A DNA stretch of 37,150 bases from NCBI GenBank assembly GCA_964551925.1, contig CAZKFA010000018.1, positions 1-37,150 on the forward strand, given 5' to 3'. The notes beneath the pieces are model-generated. The model was not told where the DNA came from. It worked only from the letters and a program-made list of their open reading frames with translations, and searched no databases. The stretch comes from CAZKFA01 sp964551925 (GTDB lineage: Bacteria > Cyanobacteriota > Vampirovibrionia > LMEP-6097). A program made the translations under genes and the position numbers. This document shows positions 1 to 7,986 of this stretch, piece after piece; within the stretch, counting starts at the first letter, position 1; each line of letters begins with the position of its first letter.

Positions 1-505
1 ACGCTCGCACCCTCTGTATTACCGCGGCTGCTGGCACAGAGTTAGCCGGTGCTTCCTTTGAAGGTACCGTCATTTATTCGTCCCTTCCGACAGTGGTTTA
101 CACTCCACAGAGCTTCTTCCCACACACGGTATCGCTGCGTCAGACTTTCGTCCATTGCGCAAAATTCCCTACTGCTGCCTCCCGTAGGAGTATGGGCCGT
201 ATCTCAGTCCCATTGTGGCTGATCGTCCTCTCAGACCAGCTATTGATCGTAGCCTTGGTGGGCCATTACCTCACCAACTAGCTAATCAAGCGCAGGCTCA
301 TCCTCTAGCGTATTGCTACTTTTACCTTTCGGAATATGGGGTATTAGCTCGGATTTCTCCGAGTTGTCCCCCACTAAAGGGAAGATTCCTACGTGTTACT
401 CACCCGTCCGCCACTCGTGTACCCCGAAGGGCCTTACCGTTCGACTTGCATGTATAAGGCATACCGTCAGCGTTAGTCCTGAGCCAGGATCAAACTCTCC
501 ATAAC
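1..505 (-). rRNA. 16S ribosomal RNA, 5' part, cut by window edge
   Basis: The reverse complement carries the universal 16S landmarks in order: the 27F site (AGAGTTTGATCCTGGCTCAG, plus-strand 479-498), the ACTCCTACGGGAGGCAGCAG block near 175-195, and the GTGCCAGCAGCCGCGGTAA block near 20-38. Only about the first third of the molecule is present, because the gene runs off the left edge. The 5' end is placed about seven bases before the 27F site by analogy with E. coli. Apparent reading frames over this region are not genes. The segment before the cyanobacterial CYA359F position reads GGGAATTTTGCGCAATGG, close to but not identical with the cyanobacterial signature, which fits a deep-branching relative. 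Confidence 0.97.
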
Positions 506-790
506 TTTGCAAACATCATAAAATGATGCTTAGAAAAATTAATTCTATTTTGCCGACTCTTAATTAAGCTTCACACCAATTTGTGATCAATTTTAACTAA
601 ACCTTACGGCTTAGCTTTGAAGCTTAACTAGATTCTAATCTACTCAAATTATTTATTGACTTAGGTTTTTAACCAGTTCATATTATTCAGTTTTCAGATT
701 ACTATCGCGAACCCTATTGGTTGCGCGAAGATCAATAGTAGCAAATGAATGCAGATTTTGCTCAGTTGCTTTATAAGATTTTTCTAAAGA
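506..790. other. 16S rRNA upstream (leader/promoter) region
   Basis: This is 285 non-coding bases between the 16S gene and the end of the CDP-alcohol phosphatidyltransferase gene, both on the minus strand. An imperfect inverted repeat lies at 701-739 (ACTAT/ATAGT outer arms; CGCGAACC pairing with GGTTGCGCG, one bulge). On the minus strand a GAAAACTGAATAATATG stretch (about 680-696) resembles the rRNA boxA-type leader motif of other bacteria. I could not find a convincing -35/-10 pair. The rRNA promoter is expected here on the minus strand, but its position is not resolved. Confidence 0.5.
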
Positions 791-1741
791 TTACTTCTCC
801 GGTGTCAAGCCATAATATTTAGCAATAGGCCAGTAAATACAATAGAAACTACCAAGTACTGCAAAGAATAAAATAAGGCTAAAAACCGCATTTAACAAGG
901 CAAAAACACTAATTAAGAGCGCCTGTTCGCCAATATTAAATCTTAAAATTGGGATTTTTTGATATATTGCTAGTCCAATGTGGAATATAGCGAATATAGG
1001 GTTTTTGACCCTAGGATTTTTTTTATCTGAATCCGTTCGGAAATCTTCCAGATGCAAGGCTTGCGAGTTCTGAAGAGCCGCAGTTGACTCCTCCGTCAAT
1101 GAGGACTCTGAGGAACTCGCGTAACGCAGCAGATGGAGATTTACGGACGGATTCAACTGCATATTTTGGTTGACGTAATAGTCAATAAGAAACACTGTAA
1201 ACATCGCTATCATAGCGATTGGCCAGATTATCCAACTTGGCAAAATATAAGACTGCATCAAAAATGATTGAATTTTCTCGGGCAACAAAAATATCTGTCT
1301 CGGGCTCAAACAAAGTCCAAGTAAGTGATTCAGCCCGCTTAAGGTATATTGAAATTCCACTGAGTGCTTGTGAAAAAATCCCCAAGCAAGTGCAAAAAAA
1401 TATAAGAAGTCTTTAACCCGGTCGCTGACCCGATCTAACCAAGCTCCTAGATTAGAAAATTGCTGCCGGTAACGCGCCAGCTGTCCATCCATACAATCCA
1501 CTACAAAAGACAACTGCACTAACAGCGCCCCAGCAAAGAGATACGAATAATGCCCTTGAGCAAAACAACAAGCCGCAAGTACTCCAACAAATAGAGAAGT
1601 TACCGTGATTAAATTTGGACTAATCCATGCTATATCGCAAATCGGTTCTAAGAAACGGTTTGCAAGCGGACCCGCAAAAATACTAGCCCACCAACCGTCT
1701 TTGGTTTTAATTGCGGAGCGGAGTTTAGAAAAATTTTTCAT
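791..1741 (-). CDS. CDP-alcohol phosphatidyltransferase family membrane protein
   Basis: The 316-residue protein carries the full family signature D-x2-DG-x2-AR-x8-G-x3-D-x3-D at residues 82-107 (D82, D85, G86, A89, R90, G99, D103, D107). Such enzymes condense a CDP-linked lipid or alcohol with a second alcohol to make phospholipid head groups, for example phosphatidylglycerophosphate or an inositol lipid, in the inner membrane; the substrate cannot be read here. Several hydrophobic helices flank the motif. Residues about 197-238 are a hydrophilic loop encoded by a 126-bp imperfect palindrome (separate entry), in phase, between membrane helices and well away from the active site. The catalytic residues are intact, so the enzyme may still work. 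ATG start; a TATAAT box lies about 47 bases upstream, and the next gene is divergent. Confidence 0.9.
   Translation of the reverse strand: MKNFSKLRSAIKTKDGWWASIFAGPLANRFLEPICDIAWISPNLITVTSLFVGVLAACCFAQGHYSYLFAGALLVQLSFVVDCMDGQLARYRQQFSNLGAWLDRVSDRVKDFLYFFALAWGFFHKHSVEFQYTLSGLNHLLGLCLSPRQIFLLPEKIQSFLMQSYILPSWIIWPIAMIAMFTVFLIDYYVNQNMQLNPSVNLHLLRYASSSESSLTEESTAALQNSQALHLEDFRTDSDKKNPRVKNPIFAIFHIGLAIYQKIPILRFNIGEQALLISVFALLNAVFSLILFFAVLGSFYCIYWPIAKYYGLTPEK
1029..1154. repeat. 126-bp imperfect palindromic element inside a coding sequence
   Basis: The two 63-base halves are inverted repeats of each other in exact register around 1091/1092. By hand count 36 of 63 positions pair, with unbroken blocks of 8 (1029-1036 with 1147-1154), 6 (1041-1046 with 1137-1142), 8 (1063-1070 with 1113-1120), 4, and 5 (1084-1088 with 1095-1099) around a six-base loop. 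It looks richer in G+C than its surroundings. Its length is 42 codons, so the host reading frame stays open. A related partial copy is at about 37094-37150 and shares GCAAGGCTTGCGAG exactly. This resembles the Rickettsia palindromic elements, which insert in frame in genes; whether they are related is unknown. Confidence 0.7.
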
Positions 1742-1787
1742 TGGCGACTCTTATCTTTAGTTGATATTCTGAAAGATTGAGCCTCTT

Positions 1788-1793
1788 ATTATA
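1788..1793 (-). promoter_or_regulatory. -10 box for the CDP-alcohol phosphatidyltransferase gene
   Basis: The minus strand reads TATAAT here, 46 bases before the ATG at 1741, giving an expected 5' untranslated region of about 40 bases. The best -35 at 17 bases is weak (AAACTT). Confidence 0.45.
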
Positions 1794-1847
1794 CTAGGTT
1801 CTCGCCAATAAAGTTTTAGGAAGACTTGATTAGTCCATTCAAATCCC

Positions 1848-1856
1848 TGATATTCT
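1848..1856 (+). promoter_or_regulatory. Extended -10 box of thrB, predicted leaderless
   Basis: TGATATTCT (TGn plus hexamer TATTCT) ends nine bases before the thrB ATG. A TTGATT that could be a weak -35 is at 1826-1831. The spacing puts the transcription start at or within a few bases of the start codon, and no Shine-Dalgarno site is present. Confidence 0.45.
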
Positions 1857-1865
1857 AATATATGA

Positions 1866-2786
1866 ATGACAGCAAAATTCACAGTCAAAGTCCCAGCCAG
1901 CACCTCTAACCTAGGACCAGGCTTCGATACTATTGGTTTAGCACTCGATCTTTATAATAATTATAATTTTGAACTAAGTGGCAGAGCTGGTGAGTTAATT
2001 TATAGCTCAAATATCCCAGCAACAGAGATTCCCTACACTAAAGACAACTTAGTTTATAGAGCCTTTGATTATTTTTTCAAAAAAGAATCTCAAGAAACTC
2101 CAGGCATCAAGATTCACTTCGACGCTCAAATCCCGACTACGGGCGGCTTTGGGTCTAGTAGTACTGCTATCCTAGCTGGTCTTATGGCCGCAAACAAAAT
2201 CCTTGGCAATATTTGCGACGAAAATAAATTATTAAAAATCGGCACTCAACTTGATGGGCATCCAGACAATATCACACCAGCTTTACTTGGCGGTTTGATT
2301 GTTTGTATATATGCCAATCAGCAACACCATTACGTCAAGTTACCTTGGGACAAAAATTTATTTTTTGTGGCTATTACTCCAGACTTCAAAGTACCAACAG
2401 CTGAAGCGCGAGCGATATTACCTTCTAAAGTAGAATTTCAGGATGCAATTTTCAACATCGGTTACAGCTCTTTGTTAGTAGCAGCACTAGCTAGCAAGAA
2501 CACGGAAGTACTCAAACAATGCTTCAAAGACAGGTTACATCAGCATTACCGGGCGCAGTTAGTTCCCGGCATGCAATGTGTCTTGGATACAGGAGTAGAA
2601 GCTGGAGCAGTTGGTACCATGCTATCTGGAGCGGGTTCAGCTTTAATCGCAGTTGTCGACAATATGAAAACTGCTGAAACCGTTGCACTCGCAATGCAAA
2701 GTGCCTGGCTACAAAGTAGTGTCAAGTCAAAATATTTAATTTTGCATGCTGTGGATAAAGGAGCTGAGATTTATGAAAATGCATAG
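1866..2786 (+). CDS. thrB: Homoserine kinase
   Basis: Phosphorylates L-homoserine with ATP, the penultimate step of threonine synthesis, in the cytoplasm. The 306-residue length is normal for the GHMP kinase family. Motif 1 is at residues 8-20 (VPASTSNLGPGFD), the glycine/serine-rich ATP loop at 89-101 (IPTTGGFGSSSTA; the more usual form is GLGSS), then HPDNITPALLGG, and the C-terminal GTMLSGAGSA motif. The ATG follows an extended -10 box closely, so the message may be leaderless. The 3' end overlaps the start of the protease gene by 14 bases, which implies translational coupling, with polA next in the same direction. GHMP kinases are easy to confuse, but motif 1 and HPDN fit ThrB well. Confidence 0.92.
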   Translation: MTAKFTVKVPASTSNLGPGFDTIGLALDLYNNYNFELSGRAGELIYSSNIPATEIPYTKDNLVYRAFDYFFKKESQETPGIKIHFDAQIPTTGGFGSSSTAILAGLMAANKILGNICDENKLLKIGTQLDGHPDNITPALLGGLIVCIYANQQHHYVKLPWDKNLFFVAITPDFKVPTAEARAILPSKVEFQDAIFNIGYSSLLVAALASKNTEVLKQCFKDRLHQHYRAQLVPGMQCVLDTGVEAGAVGTMLSGAGSALIAVVDNMKTAETVALAMQSAWLQSSVKSKYLILHAVDKGAEIYENA

Positions 2787-4221
2787 TAAAATAAAAATAA
2801 TGTTCAAAGTGTTAAGATTGTGTTTACTAATAGTTCTTTTGTCATCAGCAGTATCTCCTGTTAAAGCAATTAGTCTTTTTTCTAAACCTGAGACCCTTGA
2901 AGAAAAAAATTACCCCGAAGTGCCGCCACTAGAACTTTACGAAAAAGTTTGGCAAATAATTAAAGACGATTACGTAGACCAACACTACAACCACCAAGAT
3001 TGGAATATCTGGAGACATAGATATGACGCCTACCTTAAAGATACTGAAGACTCACACAAAGCAATAGAAACTATGATCGCCTCATTAGGTGATCGCTATA
3101 CCCGTTTCTTAGATCGCAAAGCATTTGAAGAAGAGAAGGAATCTATTGAAGCAGAATTGACTGGAGTCGGCATCCAGATTGGCTTAGACAAATCCGGTAA
3201 AGTTATAGTCATTGCTCCAATAGAAGGTACTCCTGGAGCACAAGCCGACCTACGCCCTAATGATTTAATTGAAGAAATTGATGGCAAGAATACTAGCGGC
3301 TTATCAATCGAACAAGCAGCAAAAATGATACGCGGACCTGTCGGCACTGATGTAACGCTCACTGTCAGTCGGGAAGATGAAAAAGACAGAATGTCGAAGA
3401 CTATAACCAGAGCGGTTATTCCGATTAGAGCTATTCCTGACGGACAAGCTAAAGTAATTTTTGATGATGTTGGTTACGTTAGATTAAGTACATTTATATC
3501 CAAAGATACTGTTGAAGAATTATTAGCAGCTCTTGATAATCTAGACAAAGAAGCTAAGGGTTATATCATCGACCTCAGAAACAACCCTGGAGGGCTTTTG
3601 AATAATGCCATGGTTATTTCTGATATGTTCCTAAATGATGGAGTCATTGTCAGCACCGTGAACAAAAATGGCTATGTAAGCTCATTTAACGCACGTGCCG
3701 TTAATACAACCGACAAACCACTTATATTATTAGTAAACAGCAATAGCGCAAGTGCTAGTGAGATTTTTAGTGGTGCTGTCAGAGATAATGGCAGAGCCGA
3801 AATTGTTGGTACTAAAACTTTTGGCAAAGGATTAGTACAAGCCATCAACAAGCTTGGTGATGGCAGTGGCATTAATGTAACTATCGCTAAATATCTCACT
3901 CCAAACAAAACTGATATCAACCAAAAAGGTATCAAGCCAGACTATGAAGTGGAACTCAAAAAGCTTGACTATGAATTAAGTCGTGGACCTTGGTTCTTTG
4001 ATCCTAATGTAAAATTTGGCACTCGTAATCCAGAAGATGGACAAGACAAGCAATTAATGAAGGCTGTTGAAGTACTCAAGGCAAAAACTAATAGCTCTAA
4101 ACCAATCCCAGAAGACCTCTTAGCTAAAATTGCTACATTAAATGAGGAATATTCCATCAAAGAAGCTGAGAAGAAAAAAGATTCTAAAGATGAAAAATTA
4201 GAAGAAGAACCTGAATTCTAA
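2773..4221 (+). CDS. ctpA: C-terminal processing peptidase, S41 family (CtpA-like)
   Basis: A secreted or membrane-attached serine protease that trims protein C termini. From the ATG at 2773 it has 482 residues: an N-terminal hydrophobic signal (about 11-32), a helical domain, a PDZ domain (about 125-200) that binds substrate tails, and the S41 catalytic core. The Ser/Lys dyad is readable as S327 in NSNSASASEIF and K352 in TFGKG, with the usual 25-residue spacing. An earlier in-frame start at 2746 is rejected because AAAGGAG lies just before 2773. The gene overlaps thrB by 14 bases and ends four bases before polA. The C terminus is a charged Lys/Glu-rich tail. In cyanobacteria CtpA matures photosystem II D1; with no photosynthesis genes seen here the substrate is unknown. 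Confidence 0.92.
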   Translation: MKMHSKIKIMFKVLRLCLLIVLLSSAVSPVKAISLFSKPETLEEKNYPEVPPLELYEKVWQIIKDDYVDQHYNHQDWNIWRHRYDAYLKDTEDSHKAIETMIASLGDRYTRFLDRKAFEEEKESIEAELTGVGIQIGLDKSGKVIVIAPIEGTPGAQADLRPNDLIEEIDGKNTSGLSIEQAAKMIRGPVGTDVTLTVSREDEKDRMSKTITRAVIPIRAIPDGQAKVIFDDVGYVRLSTFISKDTVEELLAALDNLDKEAKGYIIDLRNNPGGLLNNAMVISDMFLNDGVIVSTVNKNGYVSSFNARAVNTTDKPLILLVNSNSASASEIFSGAVRDNGRAEIVGTKTFGKGLVQAINKLGDGSGINVTIAKYLTPNKTDINQKGIKPDYEVELKKLDYELSRGPWFFDPNVKFGTRNPEDGQDKQLMKAVEVLKAKTNSSKPIPEDLLAKIATLNEEYSIKEAEKKKDSKDEKLEEEPEF

Positions 4222-4225
4222 ATTA

Positions 4226-7084
4226 ATGAGTGCAAATCACAATTTACTATTAATAGATGGCAGTAATCTTGCTTTTAGAATGTTCTTTGCCCTCGAGATG
4301 AGTAACCTAAGAGACAAAAACGGACACCCTACTTGGGCTGTCTATGGAGTTCTTAAGGCTTTATTTGATGCCATTGATTTTGCTAAACCTACAGCTATAG
4401 CAGCGGCTTTTGATCTGCCAGAGCCGAGCTTCCGGCACGAAAGCTTCGAAGATTACAAAGCAAATCGCCCTGATGAGATGCCTGAAGACCTAGTCCCTCA
4501 GTGGGAATTAGTAAAAGAAGCTTTTAGGCGTTTCCATATTCCAGTATTAGAAGAAGCTGGTTTAGAAGCTGATGATCTCATTGGTATCATGGCAAAAAAA
4601 GCTGAGCAAGAAGGTTATAAGGTAGTAATACTTTCTGGCGATAAAGATCTATTTCAACTAGTTAATGACAATATCTCAATTGCCCTACCACAACGCGGTG
4701 GAGGATTAGAAGTTTATGGCACAGAAGAAGTCATCAAGAAAATGGGTGTCAAACCCAATCAAGTAGCGGACTATAAGGGCATCGCGGGTGACAGTTCAGA
4801 CAATATACCTGGCGTACGTGGACTTGGACCCAAGGCAGCAACAGCCTTACTTGAGAAATACGAATCGCTTGAAGATATTTATAACAATATTACGGAAGTT
4901 CTTCCTCTAAAGATGAAAGAGAAACTTATCGAACAAGAGGACAAGGCAAGGTTATCAAAATATCTAGCAACTATAATTACTGATCCTCAATATGTCAAAA
5001 AATGTGATTTAAATTTAGAACATTGCCACCTTGACATGCCAGATACTGATTCTTTGATTAGCTTTCTCAAAGACTTAGAATTTGTTTCTATACTCAAACG
5101 CCTACCAATAGTACTCAAACCCTTTAATAATGGCAATCTAGCCAAAGTCTCAGTAGGAGAGCTTCCTGAAAGTAACGAGAGGGCTATTAAAACAGCAACG
5201 ACTAATTATCCAAGTGGTCAAAATGAAAACAAATGGCAAAGCATAGAAATGGAAATCAAAGATTTAAAGGTTAATCCATTTGTAGTCTTAGATGAAATCA
5301 CGCTCAATGCTCTAGTTAAAGAACTATCACAAGTTGATAGTTATGCTATTGACCTAGAAACTGATGGGCTCAATACAATGAATTGTAATATCGTTGGCTG
5401 GGCTTTTGCTTATAATAGCGGAACACAGCTCAAAACCTTCTACATACCCGTTAGACACAATGACCTTAAGCAACTCAAGCCAAAAACAGTCATAGAACAG
5501 CTTAAGCCAATACTAGAAGACAAGGCTAAATTACAAATAGTACAAAATGCTAAATTCGAGCACAAAATCTTCAAAAGACTTGGCATTAAACTACATAGTA
5601 ACTTCTTCGATACCATGCTCGCCAGCTACATAGACAACCCATCAAACAAGCATGGTCTCAAGGCACAAGCCAGACGCCTACTAGGTTTGAAGATGAAAGA
5701 TATAGAAGATCTAATCGGCAGTGGCAAGAAACAAATCACTATAGACTTCGCTGAAATCGAACAAGTTGCCAATTATGCCGCTTCTGATGCTCACGCCACC
5801 TACTTGTTATACGAACACTATCAAAACAAATTAGATAAACGTGAGATCAAATTACTAGAAACGCTGGAATTCCCTCTAGTAGAGACTTTGAGAGAGATTG
5901 AAGATAATGGCGTAAGTATAGATGTACCGTTTCTCAAAGAACTTAGCTCAGACATTCACCACAAAATCAACAACATTGAACAGAAGATTTGGCTCAATTC
6001 TGGAGAGAATTTCAATATATCTTCACCAAAACAACTCAGCAATGTTTTATTTGAGCAACTCGAATTCCCTACCATAGGCAAGAAAAACAAAACCGGTGGT
6101 TACTCTACCGACATTGGAACCCTAGAAGACTTACTAACAGAGCAAGAGCTTAACGAAAAACAACAACAAATAATTAAAGATATAATCGAATATAGAAGCC
6201 TTACTAAGCTAGCTTCTACTTATATCGATACGCTACCAACTTTATTATCGAAAGAGGACAACAAATTACACTCAGACTTCAATCAAGTTGTTACAGCCAC
6301 TGGGAGACTGAGTTCCAGTAACCCTAACCTACAAAACATTCCTATCCGCTCAGAATACGGCAGATTAATCCGCAAAAGCTTCATTCCGAGTGCGCCAGAT
6401 TTCTTAATTCTCAGTGCTGATTATTCACAGATCGAATTGAGAGTACTAGCACATATGGCAAACGAAGCAGCACTTATTGACGCCTTCAAACAAGGACAGG
6501 ATATTCACAAGCGTACAGCGATGGAGATTTTTGATATCAAAGAAAGCGAAGTAACAGAAGATCACCGTCGGGTAGGTAAAACTTTGAACTTTGCTTTGAT
6601 TTACATGCAAGGTCCTTTTGCAACAGCCAAACAACTAGATATCAGTATGCAAGAAGCCAAAGGTTTCATTGATAAATACTTCAAAGTCTTCACCAAGATC
6701 AAACCATTTATGGATAAGGTTCTTGACGAAGCTCATCAGAACGAGTTCGTGGAGACCATGTTTGGACGTAGGCGCTATTTCCGCAATATCAACAGTCCCA
6801 ACAAAATGCTAATGAAAGAAGAAGAGAGACAAGCTTTCAATGCTGCTATCCAAGGCAGCGCTGCTGACATAATGAAAATCGCAATGATAAATACCTATAG
6901 TGCTATCAAAGACCTTAAATCTAAAATCATTCTACAAGTACACGATGAATTGGTTTTTGAAGTGCACAAGGATGAACTAGAGTTAATGCAAAGAATCATC
7001 AGCGACAATATGTCTCAAGCTGCAGTATTACAAGTGCCTCTCTTAGTGGATATTGGCTATGGGGCTAATTGGCTGGAGGCTTAG
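4226..7084 (+). CDS. polA: DNA polymerase I
   Basis: A 952-residue three-domain repair and Okazaki-fragment polymerase. The 5'-3' nuclease domain is complete (LLIDGSNLAFR at the N terminus, then GLEADDLIG, SGDKDLFQLV and GIAGDSSDNIPGV). The 3'-5' exonuclease domain keeps DLETD (about 376) and YAASDA (about 517), but the second acidic position reads NAKFEHKIF, with Glu where E. coli has Asp424. The polymerase domain keeps motif A (DYSQIELRVLAH, about 730) and motif C (VHDELVFEV, about 905). The O helix reads RRVGKTLNFALIYMQG: Arg, Lys, Phe and Tyr of the nucleotide site are present, but the usual FGLIYG is FALIYM. The gene starts four bases after ctpA with no clear Shine-Dalgarno site. It is full length with no frameshift. 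Confidence 0.97.
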   Translation: MSANHNLLLIDGSNLAFRMFFALEMSNLRDKNGHPTWAVYGVLKALFDAIDFAKPTAIAAAFDLPEPSFRHESFEDYKANRPDEMPEDLVPQWELVKEAFRRFHIPVLEEAGLEADDLIGIMAKKAEQEGYKVVILSGDKDLFQLVNDNISIALPQRGGGLEVYGTEEVIKKMGVKPNQVADYKGIAGDSSDNIPGVRGLGPKAATALLEKYESLEDIYNNITEVLPLKMKEKLIEQEDKARLSKYLATIITDPQYVKKCDLNLEHCHLDMPDTDSLISFLKDLEFVSILKRLPIVLKPFNNGNLAKVSVGELPESNERAIKTATTNYPSGQNENKWQSIEMEIKDLKVNPFVVLDEITLNALVKELSQVDSYAIDLETDGLNTMNCNIVGWAFAYNSGTQLKTFYIPVRHNDLKQLKPKTVIEQLKPILEDKAKLQIVQNAKFEHKIFKRLGIKLHSNFFDTMLASYIDNPSNKHGLKAQARRLLGLKMKDIEDLIGSGKKQITIDFAEIEQVANYAASDAHATYLLYEHYQNKLDKREIKLLETLEFPLVETLREIEDNGVSIDVPFLKELSSDIHHKINNIEQKIWLNSGENFNISSPKQLSNVLFEQLEFPTIGKKNKTGGYSTDIGTLEDLLTEQELNEKQQQIIKDIIEYRSLTKLASTYIDTLPTLLSKEDNKLHSDFNQVVTATGRLSSSNPNLQNIPIRSEYGRLIRKSFIPSAPDFLILSADYSQIELRVLAHMANEAALIDAFKQGQDIHKRTAMEIFDIKESEVTEDHRRVGKTLNFALIYMQGPFATAKQLDISMQEAKGFIDKYFKVFTKIKPFMDKVLDEAHQNEFVETMFGRRRYFRNINSPNKMLMKEEERQAFNAAIQGSAADIMKIAMINTYSAIKDLKSKIILQVHDELVFEVHKDELELMQRIISDNMSQAAVLQVPLLVDIGYGANWLEA

Positions 7085-7190
7085 GTTTGGAGTCTTTTTT
7101 TTCATTAAGAGCAATCCAAAGCATAACCACCGCTAAAAGAGCCATAAAAAGCAACATTAATGCCGCAAATATAAAGCCAGGATTAAACAC
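7065..7190 (-). CDS. Small single-span membrane protein, 41 aa
   Basis: A short reading frame with a GTG start. AAGGAGGA, a near-perfect Shine-Dalgarno site, lies about seven bases before the GTG. The peptide is one hydrophobic helix (about residues 6-28, FIFAALMLLFMALLAVVMLW) followed by a short basic/acidic tail with KKDSKPKPP. Its start overlaps the last codons of the 73-residue gene by eight bases, so the two look translationally coupled. Its 3' end runs antisense into the last 20 bases of polA. No family is recognised. The strong ribosome binding site and the clean membrane helix are the case for it being real. Confidence 0.6.
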   Translation of the reverse strand: MFNPGFIFAALMLLFMALLAVVMLWIALNEKKDSKPKPPAN

Positions 7191-7404
7191 TAGAATCTCC
7201 TCCTTGCGCTATTATACCACCAGCAATAATTAAAGCTATCGATACAGCAAAGGAGAAACATGACCAAATTATGATTGAAAGACTATTAGTTCCACCAAAA
7301 ATATATTCGGTCATAGCCTTACTTGGCACATACATTAGACTGTAACCAAATATTTGACATAAATTAATTAAATACTGCCGTAATTTATCCCCAATACGCA
7401 TCAT
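7183..7404 (-). CDS. Small hypothetical membrane protein, 73 aa
   Basis: Seventy-three residues: an N-terminal half of mixed character with several aromatic residues, and one long hydrophobic helix (about 43-66). The C-terminal tail is GGDSSV. The ATG is directly preceded by AAGG, a poorly spaced ribosome site. An 11-bp imperfect hairpin (7412-7440) lies just upstream. It overlaps the following 41-residue membrane protein by eight bases, and together they would form a two-gene unit convergent to polA. No family is recognised and no function is claimed. Confidence 0.5.
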   Translation of the reverse strand: MMRIGDKLRQYLINLCQIFGYSLMYVPSKAMTEYIFGGTNSLSIIIWSCFSFAVSIALIIAGGIIAQGGDSSV

Positions 7405-7411
7405 CCTTAAT

Positions 7412-7440
7412 CATCCCAAAATCTAATTAGTTTTAGGATG
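7412..7440. other. Imperfect hairpin between divergent transcripts
   Basis: CATCC at 7412-7416 pairs with GGATG at 7436-7440, then one mismatch, then AAAA with TTTT, and a T-G wobble around a seven-base loop. It lies between the start of the minus-strand 73-residue gene and the TTGACA promoter box at 7462. It could be an operator or a transcript structure. It has no T run on either side, so a terminator is unlikely. Confidence 0.35.
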
Positions 7441-7461
7441 GTCAAATGGACTTTTCAAGCC

Positions 7462-7491
7462 TTGACATTAAGATAACCCTCGCGTTATCAC
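7462..7491 (+). promoter_or_regulatory. Promoter for the broken frame at 7500
   Basis: A perfect -35 TTGACA (7462-7467), an 18-base spacer and a -10-like TATCAC (7486-7491). The -10 ends eight bases before the ATG at 7500, matching the spacing seen before other genes in this window. Confidence 0.45.
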
Positions 7492-7499
7492 AGAAGATT

Positions 7500-7871
7500 A
7501 TGGTTAAACCTTTGCAAAGAGAGCCTTGAACTCACGATCTTGGTGATTACCTTGTAGAGAATTCAGAAAGACTTCAAGCAGCACTAGAAGCATTACAGAG
7601 ACAAGCAGAACTAAATAAAACTAGTGATTGGGATACAGTAGTAGCTAATAGTCAGCCTATAAGTGGTGAAGAAGCAAGAGCGCTACAACAGATTCTAGTA
7701 AGTTGCGGGGTTGATACTCCAGATGTTTGCCTTGGCAAAAGAGAAAAAGCTGCATTAGAGTTTGTACAAGATTTAATAGCTTTTGCACTGAGTACAAAAG
7801 ATGCTACTGCGTTACCTCTAAGTCTTCACAAAGCAATTAATAATCTTGCCTGTAGCTATACTGAAGAATAA
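7500..7871 (+). pseudogene. Hypothetical small protein gene interrupted by an in-frame TGA
   Basis: From the ATG at 7500 the frame reads MVKPLQREP, then TGA (7527-7529), then stays open for 113 further codons to TAA at 7869-7871. The downstream part looks like real protein: a helical acidic/glutamine-rich stretch (DYLVENSERLQAALEALQRQ), a middle GEEARALQQIL, and a hydrophobic helix (EFVQDLIAFALSTK). There is no ATG, GTG or TTG in frame early after the TGA to restart translation. TGA is an ordinary stop elsewhere in the window (for example at 21693) and tryptophans are TGG. The simplest reading is a nonsense mutation in a small hypothetical gene; a sequencing error or an unusual start is possible. 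No family is recognised. Confidence 0.5.
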
Positions 7872-7887
7872 TCTTATTACTTCTTCA

Positions 7888-7923
7888 CTGCAGCTAAGGT
7901 ACAAGGATGTACCTTAACTGCAG
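7888..7923. other. Strong 16-bp hairpin, possible terminator
   Basis: CTGCAGCTAAGGTACA and TGTACCTTAACTGCAG pair over 16 positions with a single mismatch around the loop AGGA. It lies 17 bases after the broken frame and upstream of the convergent bifunctional-nuclease gene's stop codon, a natural place for a two-way terminator. Neither flank has a T run, so factor-independent termination is not certain. The rest of 7872-7986 shows nothing else. Confidence 0.5.
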
Positions 7924-7986
7924 GGTTCAATAGTCGCGCAGGTACCCAAATAACACGCATGCAATTATACAATACTCAAGGTATTT

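Noticed and set aside
93..504. Three overlapping plus-strand reading frames
   Set aside because: They lie entirely inside the antisense of the 16S rRNA gene.
7439..7450. GGTCAAATGGAC repeated at about 36991-37002, resembling an insertion-sequence end
   Set aside because: A 12-base match is expected by chance many times in a window this size, and no transposase or paired inverted end is present.
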